Source: CAMDKS01 sp964402975
Lineage (GTDB): Bacteria; Bdellovibrionota_B; Oligoflexia; Oligoflexales; RGVZ01
Direction of reading: 5' to 3'
Assembly: GCA_964402975.1 (NCBI GenBank)
Contig: CAYOEM010000001.1
Span: 1-64,000, forward strand
Length of the DNA: 64,000 nucleotides
Within the stretch, counting starts at the first letter, position 1, and each line of letters begins with the position of its first letter. The position numbers and the translations under genes are program-made. Shown one piece after another: positions 13,301 to 19,503 of the stretch. Under the pieces are notes generated by a model, which saw only the letters and a list, made by a program, of their open reading frames with translations, did no database searches and was not told the origin of the DNA.

Positions 13301-16300
13301 GGCAAGAGCGTATAGAGATAGCGTCGTATTCGGAATCATTGTGAATGTTGTGAACGTATTGACGCCACTCGTTGCAGACGTCTGCGCCGAAATGCCGACT
13401 GAGCAGGCTATGTCATTAAAAAACCTGATCGACGGAACGGCCTCGGAAATTGAGTAATGTATTTGTGGATTTTGACTATTACCAGGTGACGACGGAGTTG
13501 TGCCTGTCATGGTTATGACCGGATTCTCCGTGTCGATGATAATATTTTTAGTGCCGCCAAGACTTCCGCTAGCTCCGGGGCTTGATAAGGTTAGAACCGC
13601 GTTGTTACCAACAAGATCCTTTAGCGTTCCAGACACGAGCTGAAGGGATGACGAGGATGCATAGTCTAGTCTAGCTGACGTGTCGCCCGATGCTACCGTA
13701 TAATTGAACGTTAGCGCGTTTGTTCCAGAGCCTGTCGGACTGTTAAGAACAGTATTGGCGGAGCCTGTTTTCAGTGCAAACTGAATACTTCCAGTCAAAT
13801 ATACAGGCTCCGAGAAATTCACGGTGACAGGCACAACCTGGCCAAATCGGTAGCTACCATTCGCAAGGCTCGACGTGACAGAAACAACAGAGGGAACTGT
13901 CACGTCTTGGAAGTAGCTGAGTAGACTCGTACAAGCAGACTCATTTCCCGCCAAGTCGGTAGCCTTACCGAAGATCGGGGTGTAATCATCCTGCGTAACA
14001 GCTGATGTTAACTGAATTCCTGGGCTCGAAAATACCGTATTAGGGAGGCTATTAGACTTAGCAGACGAGCAACCACTATCAAAATAAAGCACTACACTCG
14101 AAGGCTCAGAAACAGAACCTAGAATGGTCGGAGTTGCCGACTGCGAGGGGTTGGCTGGCTGAACTGAAGAGTAACTCAAAGTTGGAGGCGTGATGTCGTA
14201 TGTGATCGTATTATCAGTGGACGTCGACGCCGCGTTGGCATTACCGAATTTATCAACTACCGTGTTTGCCGCAATCGTCGGAATCAACGTCCCGGCAGTG
14301 CTTACGGAATTAGCGGACAAAATCCATACTTTATTATCTGCTGTAGATAATGACCAGCTGATTCCACTGGCAGATCCATTTTGAATAATATCACCAGTCG
14401 TAAAACTCGATGCGCCCACGGCTTCAGAGAATGTTACCTTAAATCTTATCGGCAGAAATCTGACTGGATCAGCTTGGCCATCATCCTGAGCAATCGTTAC
14501 AGTCTGCGCTGCAACTAGATAGTCCACATTATCCTGAGAATCACTAACGCCAGAATTCATATTATTCGCGTAATCAGAAACTGCTGCGCTGGAAAGCCTC
14601 GGAAGTAGGGTGCCATTCGAAGCGCTGCTGGCTGAAAGTGTAAACGTCTTATGATCGCCGATGTCGAGAATATCCCAGGTAATCCCGGTGGATGTACCCA
14701 AGTTCACAATGTCCGACGCGGTAAACGTTGCGGGATTAATTGGCTCACTGAACGTCAAAGTGAAGTCGATTGGTAATGAATTTGTCAAAGCCGGCTGAAT
14801 CGACGCTCTCGCTAAGCTTGAAACTGCGGGCGGAGTGTTATCATGCGTATAAACCACGAGACTTTGACAACCAGACGAATTACCCACAGCGTCAATTGAT
14901 TTGACGAAAATTGAAGTGGCAGTATTTTGCGGCAAACTATAGGTTCTAATTGACCGACCACCACCAGCGGGCAAATTCACCGTAGCTGATATTTGATTCG
15001 TACACTGATCGTTACCGTAAAGAGTCACGGCGGCAGCCTCCGATAGGCTCATCGTCACGTTCGGGGCCACATTAGTCGACGGTGAGGCCGGAGAAGTAGA
15101 CTGATAGGAAACGGCCGCTGGAGTCGTATCAATTGATATAGCTGACGAACCTCCAAGACTCGTGTCCTCACCTGGGCCCGGAAGAGTCAACACGGCATTG
15201 TTTGCAGCAAAATCCTTAATCGTTCCACCATTGAGAGCCAACGCAAGTGTGGATAGATATTCCAAATCAGACGATGTTTGTCCTGGCCCGAGCGTATAGT
15301 TGAAGGTTAGTTGGTTGCCGCTCGATCCTGAAGAATAGTTTACAACAGCGTTGTTAGGTAGCGTGAACAGAGTCAGCTGAGGAGTGCCGGTCACAAGGAC
15401 TGGCTCTGTGAAGGTGACAATGATTGGGATAGTTTGTCCCAAGCCATAAGCACCATCGGGAGCATTAGTCGATACAGACAAAACAGTGGGTACGACTCCG
15501 TCGTGAGTATACGTGGTTAGTCTTGTACACGCAGAAATATTGCCAGCTAGATCTTCGCCACGGGCAAAAACAACGGTCCCGGCGTTCAGGGGTAATGTAT
15601 TGGTGGTAATGGTATTACCGCCGGGGGTCGCCGTAGCAGCAGATGAAATTAGTGCAGTACAATTATCTCTAAATAACTCAACTTTCGCCATGTCCTCCGA
15701 TACATCGAATGTCACTTGCGGCGTCCTAGTATTACCCGGAGATGCAGGTGTCGTCATCAAAAACGAAACAGTCGGAGTCGTAGTATCTACTACAATGCTT
15801 TTGTTAGCACTTAAACTTCCCGCGGAACCCGGAGCCGGAAGCCCAAGAGAGGCATTATTTCCTGCCAGATCCTTTATGGATCCGCCGTTTAGACTCAGCG
15901 GATTTACTAAAATATAGTCAAGATCCTCGGATGTCTGCCCTGAGCCAATCGTGTAATTAAATATTAATGTATCTGTGCCGGAGCCGCTCGTGTAGTCAAC
16001 CACGGCTAACATTGAACCCGTCTCTAGTGTTAATTGTGGCGCTCCTGTCACATTCACAATTTCAGAAAATTTAATTGTGACTGGAATCTGCACCCCAGCT
16101 TTATAGAAGCCATTTGATTTTGTGGACGACACGCTTAACACGGACGGATTTATTGCATCGTGCCGATATGTTACCAACTGTTCACAGCCACTCCAGTTAC
16201 CAGCCAAATCTCGCGCCTTGCCGTAAATAGTTGACTCCGCATTCACCGCAACACTGCTGCTGAGTGTTATACCAGGACTCGCAAACACGGCGTTGCTCAT

Positions 16301-19300
16301 CGTATCCGACGCGGCCTGCGAACAAAGACTATCTAAGTAAAGCGTCAGGGACGACTCAACGGACGTCGTACCTAGAATTGTTGGCATTAATGTCGGCGAT
16401 GGATTTGCAGGTGTAACAAAGGATACGGAAATAACGGGGGGTGAAATTTGATACCTGACGGTGTTATCAACCGAGGTTGAGTTGGCATTTCGATTACCAA
16501 ACCTATCAACAACAGCATTTGCTGCGATGGACGGTATTATAGAGCCTTCTTGATTAATTGCTGTCGCAGACAACAGCCAGGCTTTATTATCGATCGTCGA
16601 CAAGCTCCAAGTGATGCCTTGAGCGGTACCACTTTGGGTAATATCTGAAATCGTAAAGCTAGCTGGATCCAATTCCTCAGAGAACTCAATATTAAATTGG
16701 ATCGGCAAACTATTAATAGGATCTATTTGGCCAACAGCCTGATTTACAGTCACAGTGAGCGGCGCTACCGAATAGCCAATGGAATTTGCCGATGTCACTT
16801 CGCTAGGATTGGCATTGCCCGCAGGATCAGTCACGGATCCAGCCGCGAATCTTGGAGCCACGCTGCCATTCCCGGCGCCAATTGCGGCGACGGTAAATGT
16901 TTTATGATCACCAGAGTCCTGGATTCTCCAGGAGACACCCGACGCGGTTCCCGAGTTGGTCAAGTCGTCAACGGTAAAGCTACCGGTATTAATAGGCTCG
17001 CTGAAGACGATCGAGAAATTGATCGGCAGAGAGTTGGTCAGATTAGGCTGCCCGGACGCGCGAGCAAAACTTGTAACACTTGGCAGAATGTCATCATGAA
17101 CGTATACCACAACATTTTGGCATTCGGACTGGTTACCAACGGGGTCAATAGCGCGCCCAAAAATAGTCGTGACAGAATTTTGCGCAAGGCTGCTGGTCGT
17201 CAAATTTTGTCCAGGCCCAAGATTCAGTTGAGTCCCTTCTGAAATAACTGATGTACAGGACGCATTTGAGTAAAGAGTTAACGTAGCTGCTTCTGACAAA
17301 TTAAACGTCAAAGATGGCGTGCGAGAACTTGACGCCGCACTGGGTGAGATGGATGTGTAGGAAAACGAGGGTGCTTGAGTATCGACAGATATTGCTTTAC
17401 TGTTTGAGAGACTGCCGACAGCGCTTGGAGCTGGCAAACCAATATTCGCTGAGTTTCCAACAAAGTCAAGAATGGTTCCGCCATTTAAGCTTAATGCCGA
17501 CACACCCGCGTAATCTAGTTTGCTCGACTGTTCACCAGTCGACACTACATAGGCAAAAGTTAATGTATCACTGCCGCTACCTGCTGAATAATTTAACAGT
17601 GTCCCGGAACCGCCTGTTGCAAGACGCAGACGAGGTGTTCCCGTCACTACGACTGGCTCTGAAAATTTAACCGTAATCGGCACACTCTCACCGGCCTTAT
17701 AGCCCCGATTCTCGGCAGTAGAGCTCACGATCGACACAGAGGGAACAATGTCATCATGTGTATAAGTGACAAGCTCTCTACATGTGGATCGATTACCAGC
17801 TGGGTCTACAGCCTGAGCAAATATGGTTGTTGTGGAGTTGTTATTAACTTCGGAGGATGGCGTGATGCCAGGAGTCGCAAATACTGTGTTCGACATTGCC
17901 GAGGATTTTGCAACCGAACAGGCAGCATCATAGTATAGAGTGACATTAGAAGATTTTGAAACGCTCCCACGCATTGTGGGGAACTTTGAAGGCGACCCCT
18001 GCGCTGGACTAACAGAAGAATAGGAAACAAGTGGTAGAACCGTATCGCGTATAAAGACATTCGACTGCCCGAAGGCTTGCCCGCCGTCTTTAAGACTGAG
18101 CATAGCACACAGTTTATAAGTTCCATCGGTTTTAATGGAATTTATTGATGGGATCGAAGAAAGCGAGTACGAAACTGACTCATCGCATGTAGTCGAGGGT
18201 GAAACTAAAGCATAAGCTTCAACATCGTAGTTCGTAGCCGAAAGTGTGGCTACGGCTAAACCGCTTGTTGAGCCGACGTTGTTGATGTAACCGCTGGCGG
18301 CTTCGTTGGCAAGTGCCAGCGATCCAATCGTCGGCGTCTTCGGATCGAGGGCTGCATCTTGTACCACGACATCCCAGGAGAAATACTTCGACGTAAAAGC
18401 TGGATCTATGAGTTTAGATCCGCTCAAAGCAAGCCCCGCACGTTTAACTATTCCGACAGTAAGTTCCAATTTATGAGGCCCGGTCTGGGCGCGGCGGGGG
18501 CGCCAGTAATATTCAGCATCAGAACCTACATCAACGCCGTTTAGACGCCACTTGTAGCCGACAGCGTATTTCGTTGAGTAATAAACAGCTTGAACTTCAA
18601 ATTTTGTGCGATGTGTGGCCGAGATTTTAGTCGGCACCGATTGACTTATGACCCTTGGTTCAATTTTTTCAAGCTCAACGTCCACGGCCCCAAACACGAC
18701 TTCGAAGGCTTTCTCACCCTTACGGTCTAATTTTATATCGTCAATAATTTTGTCGCTCGCTGATGACTTCTTTGCAAGCGTGTAAATAACATCAAGTTCT
18801 GGAAGTTTTCTGTTAACTGCGTCGTCTAATGAAGCTTTCAAGAGCGTACGGTCAACAGCGAAGTCAATAGCGGTCGTTGCACTCGAGAGATCTTGCGCCC
18901 GTCGACCGGTTACAACTCTTGAAAAATACTCGCCACAACGCTCAGCTTCCACTTTCCACACGTCTGTCTTGGAGTCTAAATCAACACCCTTTGCGGACAA
19001 ATCCCCAAAGAAGTACGTGTCGTCTGCATCCGTCTTGACCGTTGCGACGCGCTTTTTAATCTCGACAAATTTTGTTCCATCCCACTGCGCAAATAACGTC
19101 ATGTAAACGGTAGCCGAATCACTACAATCAGAGCTTGCTTTTAGGCTGCCAGCATTCGACGTCTCAAAGTTAATTGAACCCTCAACACTTTCAACGCCAG
19201 CGAGAGGATTGTTCTTCTTATTGCTATTTGACACAGATCCTGAGAACCGCGAGTCGCAGCTCGTCAGGAAGAAAAATAAAATAAGTCCCCACGCAGCACC

Positions 19301-19345
19301 ACGTGCCGCTAGGGGACGCCTAGATGTTAAACCTTCAAATACCAT
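1..19345 (-). CDS. Giant Ig-like repeat outer-membrane lipoprotein (3' end beyond window)
   Basis: At least 6,448 codons are in frame; no stop was met in the stretches I translated, and the frame agrees at both ends. The start is the ATG at 19345, six bases after an in-frame TAA. Residues 1-30 form a lipoprotein signal with lipobox LTSC (Cys30), so surface or periplasmic anchoring is expected. Residues ~31-430 are non-repetitive. After that come 24 ~95-residue A modules (signature GN-x-S-x-C-x2-LVTYTHD), interleaved with B modules (SGSGTNTLTFNYTV...LNGGTIRD) and paired C modules (NSLP-x-FTITFSEAI). The order A-B-A-C-C-A-B makes a super-repeat of ~752 residues, seen eight times. The modules look like bacterial Ig-like folds of adhesins or surface stalks; the exact Pfam family is not certain. 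An outer-membrane protein gene lies 158 bp upstream on the same strand. The role is inferred: adhesion or a surface fibre. C-terminus unseen. Confidence 0.85.
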   Translation of the reverse strand, partial: MVFEGLTSRRPLAARGAAWGLILFFFLTSCDSRFSGSVSNSNKKNNPLAGVESVEGSINFETSNAGSLKASSDCSDSATVYMTLFAQWDGTKFVEIKKRVATVKTDADDTYFFGDLSAKGVDLDSKTDVWKVEAERCGEYFSRVVTGRRAQDLSSATTAIDFAVDRTLLKASLDDAVNRKLPELDVIYTLAKKSSASDKIIDDIKLDRKGEKAFEVVFGAVDVELEKIEPRVISQSVPTKISATHRTKFEVQAVYYSTKYAVGYKWRLNGVDVGSDAEYYWRPRRAQTGPHKLELTVGIVKRAGLALSGSKLIDPAFTSKYFSWDVVVQDAALDPKTPTIGSLALANEAASGYINNVGSTSGLAVATLSATNYDVEAYALVSPSTTCDESVSYSLSSIPSINSIKTDGTYKLCAMLSLKDGGQAFGQSNVFIRDTVLPLVSYSSVSPAQGSPSKFPTMRGSVSKSSNVTLYYDAACSVAKSSAMSNTVFATPGITPSSEVNNNSTTTIFAQAVDPAGNRSTCRELVTYTHDDIVPSVSIVSSTAENRGYKAGESVPITVKFSEPVVVTGTPRLRLATGGSGTLLNYSAGSGSDTLTFAYVVSTGEQSSKLDYAGVSALSLNGGTILDFVGNSANIGLPAPSAVGSLSNSKAISVDTQAPSFSYTSISPSAASSSRTPSLTFNLSEAATLTLYSNASCTSVISEGTQLNLGPGQNLTTSSLAQNSVTTIFGRAIDPVGNQSECQNVVVYVHDDILPSVTSFARASGQPNLTNSLPINFSIVFSEPINTGSFTVDDLTNSGTASGVSWRIQDSGDHKTFTVAAIGAGNGSVAPRFAAGSVTDPAGNANPSEVTSANSIGYSVAPLTVTVNQAVGQIDPINSLPIQFNIEFSEELDPASFTISDITQSGTAQGITWSLSTIDNKAWLLSATAINQEGSIIPSIAANAVVDRFGNRNANSTSVDNTVRYQISPPVISVSFVTPANPSPTLMPTILGTTSVESSLTLYLDSLCSQAASDTMSNAVFASPGITLSSSVAVNAESTIYGKARDLAGNWSGCEQLVTYRHDAINPSVLSVSSTKSNGFYKAGVQIPVTIKFSEIVNVTGAPQLTLETGSMLAVVDYTSGSGTDTLIFNYTIGSGQTSEDLDYILVNPLSLNGGSIKDLAGNNASLGLPAPGSAGSLSANKSIVVDTTTPTVSFLMTTPASPGNTRTPQVTFDVSEDMAKVELFRDNCTALISSAATATPGGNTITTNTLPLNAGTVVFARGEDLAGNISACTRLTTYTHDGVVPTVLSVSTNAPDGAYGLGQTIPIIVTFTEPVLVTGTPQLTLFTLPNNAVVNYSSGSSGNQLTFNYTLGPGQTSSDLEYLSTLALALNGGTIKDFAANNAVLTLPGPGEDTSLGGSSAISIDTTPAAVSYQSTSPASPSTNVAPNVTMSLSEAAAVTLYGNDQCTNQISATVNLPAGGGRSIRTYSLPQNTATSIFVKSIDAVGNSSGCQSLVVYTHDNTPPAVSSLARASIQPALTNSLPIDFTLTFSEPINPATFTASDIVNLGTSTGITWDILDIGDHKTFTLSASSASNGTLLPRLSSAAVSDYANNMNSGVSDSQDNVDYLVAAQTVTIAQDDGQADPVRFLPIRFKVTFSEAVGASSFTTGDIIQNGSASGISWSLSTADNKVWILSANSVSTAGTLIPTIAANTVVDKFGNANAASTSTDNTITYDITPPTLSYSSVQPANPSQSATPTILGSVSEPSSVVLYFDSGCSSAKSNSLPNTVFSSPGIQLTSAVTQDDYTPIFGKATDLAGNESACTSLLSYFQDVTVPSVVSVTSSLANGSYRFGQVVPVTVNFSEPVYLTGSIQFALKTGSANTVLNSPTGSGTNALTFNYTVASGDTSARLDYASSSSLQLVSGTLKDLVGNNAVLTLSSPGASGSLGGTKNIIIDTENPVITMTGTTPSSPGNSQNPQIHYSISEAVPSIRFFNDIACSVGISAQTSATSGVNTFTTFTMIPNTTLSLYALASDAAGNSSGCNKIGEYAHDGGPPTVVSVTSTAVNGPYGPGRVIPITVTFSEPVQVTGTPSIALATGVPGSVASYASGSGGSTLRFDYTVTAGETSAKLEYLSSAALSLNGGAIRDLSMNDAVLTLPTIGASNSLGGQKSIVIDTTIPVVSYSSVAPSSIATSQNPTLTLAVSEPSVVTLYSDSDCSASISASKALVPGPNQTIATNTLPVNSTTTIFAKAADSATNSSVCSSMVVYTHDNVAPVISSFARRNAQVAATNSLPVNFAITFNEPINAGTFTASDIDNAGSATGVTWVVTDSGDQRTFTVAATVASNGTLQPRLLSGSVSDRAGNFNVGISTSSNNVNYVVAPLTVTLEQASGQADPINVTPIRFRVVFSDAVAAGSFTTADIAQAGTATGVVWSLNSTDNITWDLTATSVGSSGTVTPVIPANSVQDGYGNFNGSSFSVDGSVVYDIIAPTIAFSSLSPANPGMTLKPTVLGSTSEPSTLTLYFDSACTTARSDFAPNTIFASPGITLTANVNANTTTTIYGKGVDPAGNYSSCTELVTYNHDGLWPSVIGISSSLDNGYYKAGQVIPVQLTFSKPVFVTGTPTLTLETGATDAVVAYTSGSGTTTLTFNYTVFAGDNSPRLNYLSTSALSLGTATIKDAVGNNATLTLPDLSAAVSLAGNKNIIVDTTPAAISFSAISPSSPGSSLTPALTLSLTEAVSNIQLYLTAGCVAPISTATLGVSGSNTITTSALVANTTSAIYAQATDLAGNLSSCSLMTSYLHDGVAPTVSSVSSSVANGTYGVGQTISVVVTMSESVFVTGNPRILMGLGSGSSYANYVSGSGSNSLTFNYVVTPGDNSLDLEYASTAAFDVNGGSIRDTSGNNAALGLPSLGSASSLAGQKNIVIDSTAPTLGFNSISPVSPGISRSPTVTLTVSEAANVTLYRENTCTVEISTSTSLVNGPFQTITTFALDSNAVTTIFGRGVDPFGNASSCTSLVVYTHDNVAPTVSSFVRAAGQPSLTNSLPMNFTVTFNEPINAASFTAGDIGNNGTATGVTWSVTPVSSTVYTVSATASGSGTLIPRIQNGSVNDIAGNANAAFFDSTESTSYTTSDYSVAINQASGQADPAGSLPISYRVVFSRAVGGGTFTTDDIVQNGTATGITWSLSSLDNITWTLTATGVSGGSGTVIPSIAAGTVTDTFGNTNSASTSTDNTVSYDVTIPTLSLVSIAPGPTGNTLTPTILGTTSEAATVTLYYDASCSTAKSAATANTAFAAPGITVTGNVNTNSPTTIYGKAVDVVGNVSICTNLVTYTHDGVAPTVTGVSSTLADGSYKAGQVVPVTVTFSKPVFVTGVPRLLLDTSAVDTPLNYTSGSGTNTLTFNYTVFAGDNSGDLDYVDTSSLTLNGGTIRDAVNNNAVLTLASPGASGSLAANKGLIIDTTAPSITYSSINPVSPGMSQTPQVGVNLSEAVASVRLFSDSSCGTAISSARLGTAGANTITTDSLTANVITTIFARATDAAGNTSSCSSMTSYTHDNTAPTVTSVSSTAANGIYRVGQTVPVTVTFTEPVFVVGGTPQITLETGAVDTVANYVSGSGTTTLTFNYVIALNDSSSDLDYQSTSALTAAAATIRDLAGNNANLELAALGSGSSLAGQKAIQILTAPPVITYQSISPATPGTSRTPTVTMTLTEASTVTLFSDSSCNTAISAPTAVTAGVGQTVTTSTLPVNTAINIHARAVAAFANTSACTSMVVYTHDNIAPTVSSFVRSGGQIASTNSLPASFTITFSEAINASSFTVGDITNAGTAANVVWELTQVNSTTYTVNATAAGNGTIIPRLAAGSVSDIAGNSNGSLYDATQTVNYAAASFTVSVNQAAGQADPVNSLPLNFTVVFSGAVGSSSFEVGDIVQTGTATGITWALTTSDNITWNLRATAISGGSGTVIPKIAANTVVDEFGNENGSSSRIDNTVVYDIAAPTLTYSSLSPGTTGATLTPTLFGSVSEASTVTLYYDASCSTAKSTPVANTVFATPGITVTSVVNTNANTTIYGQAVDPAGNVSACTNLVTYTNDSIAPAVASVSSSLADGSYRVGQVVPIQVTFTKPVNVTGSPQITLETGAVDSVVNYTSGSATSVLTFNYTVSPGDTSADLDYVSASALALNGGTIRDAVGNNANLTLASPGGLGSLAISKSIVIDTTAPTLSYSSMLPVSPGASLTPTVGVSLSEAASNVQLYSDSSCSTAISAAASGSNGANGIVTTTLASNATTSIFGRATDIAGNLGSCIALTTYTHDGAPPTVSSVSSTTANGTYGVGQSINITLGFSEGVYVTGVPQLTLATGGVNAIANYVGGSGSNSLSFTYVVAAGENSSDLDYLSSTSLSLNSGTIRDISGNNATLTLPAVGVNSLAVVKAIVIDTTAPTMTYSSISPVSPGFSQTPKVTMSLSEAATVTLYRENSCTASVSAPTLLSSGGGQEITTTSLLSNTTTTIYAKGIDLYGNVSGCTNLVVYTHDDVAPLVSSFKRADAQPELTNSVPMNFTIVFNEAINPASFTPADIGNTGTATNVTWAVSQVNSTTFTVSAIASGDGTLMPRLLSGGVTDIAGNSNAAPADSTQSTNYMVAAYNVTINQASGQADPVSTAPINYTVVFSRAVGASSFAVTDVMQNGTATGVTWSLSTIDNITWTLTATSVGGAGTVIPTIPANSVTDTFGNGNAASTSSDNTVNYDSEAPVITFTAVLPSNPAASLMPTILGTTSKPSTVTLYYDSNCSTPKSAATSNTVFASPGITLNANVNANNTTTVYAKAIDSLGIVSSCTNLVTYTNDSAGPTVVGVSSSSTNGSFKAGQMIPVEVTFSEPVFVLGTPQMSLAADAGAVVINYTSGSGTNKLTFNYVVASGDTTAKLDYSSTAALTLNSGSIRDAVGNNGILSLPAPGASGSLGANKTLVIDTTPPAITYSSITPVSPGMSRTPQVGINLSEGVANVRLYSDSVCSQAISVSGMSGSVGANSITTDQLSANGTTTIFGQATDVAGNVSSCLSLTNYTHDNTAPTVASVSSTAANGIYRVGQTVPVTVTFTEPVFVVGGTPQITLETGAVDTVANYVSGSGTTTLTFNYVIALNDSSSDLDYQSTSALTAAAATIRDLAGNNANLELAALGSGSSLAGQKAIQILTAPPVITYQSISPATPGTSRTPTVTMTLTEASTVTLFSDSSCNTAISAPTAVTAGVGQTVTTSTLPVNTAINIHARAVAAFANTSACTSMVVYTHDNIAPTVSSFVRSGGQIASTNSLPASFTITFSEAINASSFTVGDITNAGTAANVVWELTQVNSTTYTVNATAAGNGTIIPRLAAGSVSDIAGNLNGSLQDSSQTVNYAAATFTVSVDQAAGQADPINSLPLNFTVVFSSAVGSSSFAVGDIVQTGTATGITWALTTADNITWNLQATAISGGSGTVIPTIAASTVVDEFGNENGTSTRTDNTVVYDIVAPTLSFSSLSPGLTGATLTPTVFGSASEASTVTLYYDAACSTAKSTPVANTVFATPGIAVSAVVNTDGPTTIYGKAVDPAGNASSCTTLATYNNDSTPPTVLSVSSSLANGSYKVGQVVPVTVTFSEAVTVSGSPQITLETGTVDSVVNYTGGSGTTSLTFNYTVSPGDTTSDLDYVSTSALALNGGTIRDAVGNNATLTLPQVGGIASIAGQKAIIIDTTSPSATYVSISPSSPGATRTPTLIVSLSEAASSLRLYSDSTCATAVSNPASGLSGSNSVTTTNLTADGTTSLFAQAVDVAGNIGNCVAMTTYTHDGTSPTVSGVTSPTANGTYGIGQTIAVTATFSEVVYVVGAPRITMGVGTGNSFAVYASGSGSNTLTFNYTVGSAEDSADLDYASTAALGLNGGSIKDISGNNAALTLPPTGSGSSLAGQKAILIDTTAPTVAYGSLSPATPGMSQTPTVSMTLSEAATVTLYRENTCTAAISAPTSLAAGAGQQVITTSLTANQATSIHARAVDPVNNASSCTSLVVYTHDNVAPTVSSFVRAAGQPSLTNSLPMNFTVTFNEPINAASFTAGDIGNNGTATGVTWSVTPVSSTVYTVSATASGSGTLIPRIQNGSVNDIAGNANAAFFDSTESTSYTTSDYSVAINQASGQADPAGSLPISYRVVFSRAVGGGTFTTDDIVQNGTATGITWSLSSLDNITWTLTATGVSGGSGTVIPSIAAGTVTDTFGNTNSASTSTDNTVSYDVTIPTLSLVSIAPGPTGNTLTPTILGTTSEAATVTLYYDASCSTAKSAATANTAFAAPGITVTGNVNTNSPTTIYGKAVDVVGNVSICTNLVTYTHDGVAPTVTGVSSTLADGSYKAGQVVPVTVTFSKPVFVTGVPRLLLDTSAVDTPLNYTSGSGTNTLTFNYTVFAGDNSGDLDYVDTSSLTLNGGTIRDAVNNNAVLTLASPGASGSLAANKGL
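3285..4063. repeat. Exact direct repeat R2, left copy
   Basis: About 779 bp that appear identical to 7797-8575, at an offset of 4,512 bp (two super-repeats). The first mismatch on the right is at 4064 (t versus c). Similarity continues beyond it with scattered third-position changes. Confidence 0.8.
7797..8575. repeat. Exact direct repeat R2, right copy
   Basis: Partner of 3285-4063. The borders fall inside a C module and a B module, not at module boundaries, as expected for homologous recombination tracts. Confidence 0.8.
9028..10363. repeat. Long exact direct repeat R1, right copy
   Basis: Partner of the tract at 1-1336. Flanking sequence diverges sharply after 10363 (different bases and residues in the next A module), which points to a recent copy or gene-conversion event, not uniform slow divergence. 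Confidence 0.85.
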
Positions 19346-19503
19346 ACATTATCCAATGTATTTCCCGGCTTTAGCCGGTTCGGACACCCACCATCAACCT
19401 TTAGCTTGGCGATTTTCTCCTTTAAATTTTCGATACTTATACCAATATTCAGAGACCTCGCGGCCACCAAATCCATTAAAATCACTCCGGAAATCCATTG
19501 ACC
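19346..19503 (-). other. Intergenic leader between the barrel protein and the giant lipoprotein gene
   Basis: The two minus-strand genes are separated by 158 bp. No T-tailed terminator is visible, so co-transcription is plausible. A short GC-rich hairpin (CCGGCT/AGCCGG, plus-strand ~19367-19380) lies about 20 bases before the giant gene's ATG. Two short open frames occur: 19498-19394 (34 codons, ATG right after the upstream stop) and 19476-19327 (49 codons, overlapping the giant gene's start). Neither can be supported as a gene from sequence alone. Confidence 0.4.

Larger units (their letters stand above)
1..18050 (-). repeat. Coding array of eight ~2,256-bp super-repeats
   Basis: The conserved THD(D/N/G) codons recur near 17755, 17090, 16160, 15505, 14840, 13905, 13250, 12585, 11650, 10990, 10329, 9391, 8735, 8070, 7137, 6475, 5815, 4890, 4223, 3560, 2620, 1963, 1305 and 364. 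The spacings cycle through about 935, 660 and 660 bp, giving a period of ~2,256 bp. The 935-bp steps hold the paired C modules; the 660-bp steps hold B modules. Copies toward the left edge (C-terminal side) are more alike than those near the start, and copies two or four units apart are closest, so a 4.5-kb higher-order unit is also present. Confidence 0.85.

Noticed and set aside
1..18050. Regular repeats resembling a CRISPR array or tandem mobile elements
   Set aside because: The repeats are in-frame protein modules of ~200-300 bp with diverged copies, not short identical repeats with unique spacers, and no transposase or terminal inverted repeats are present.
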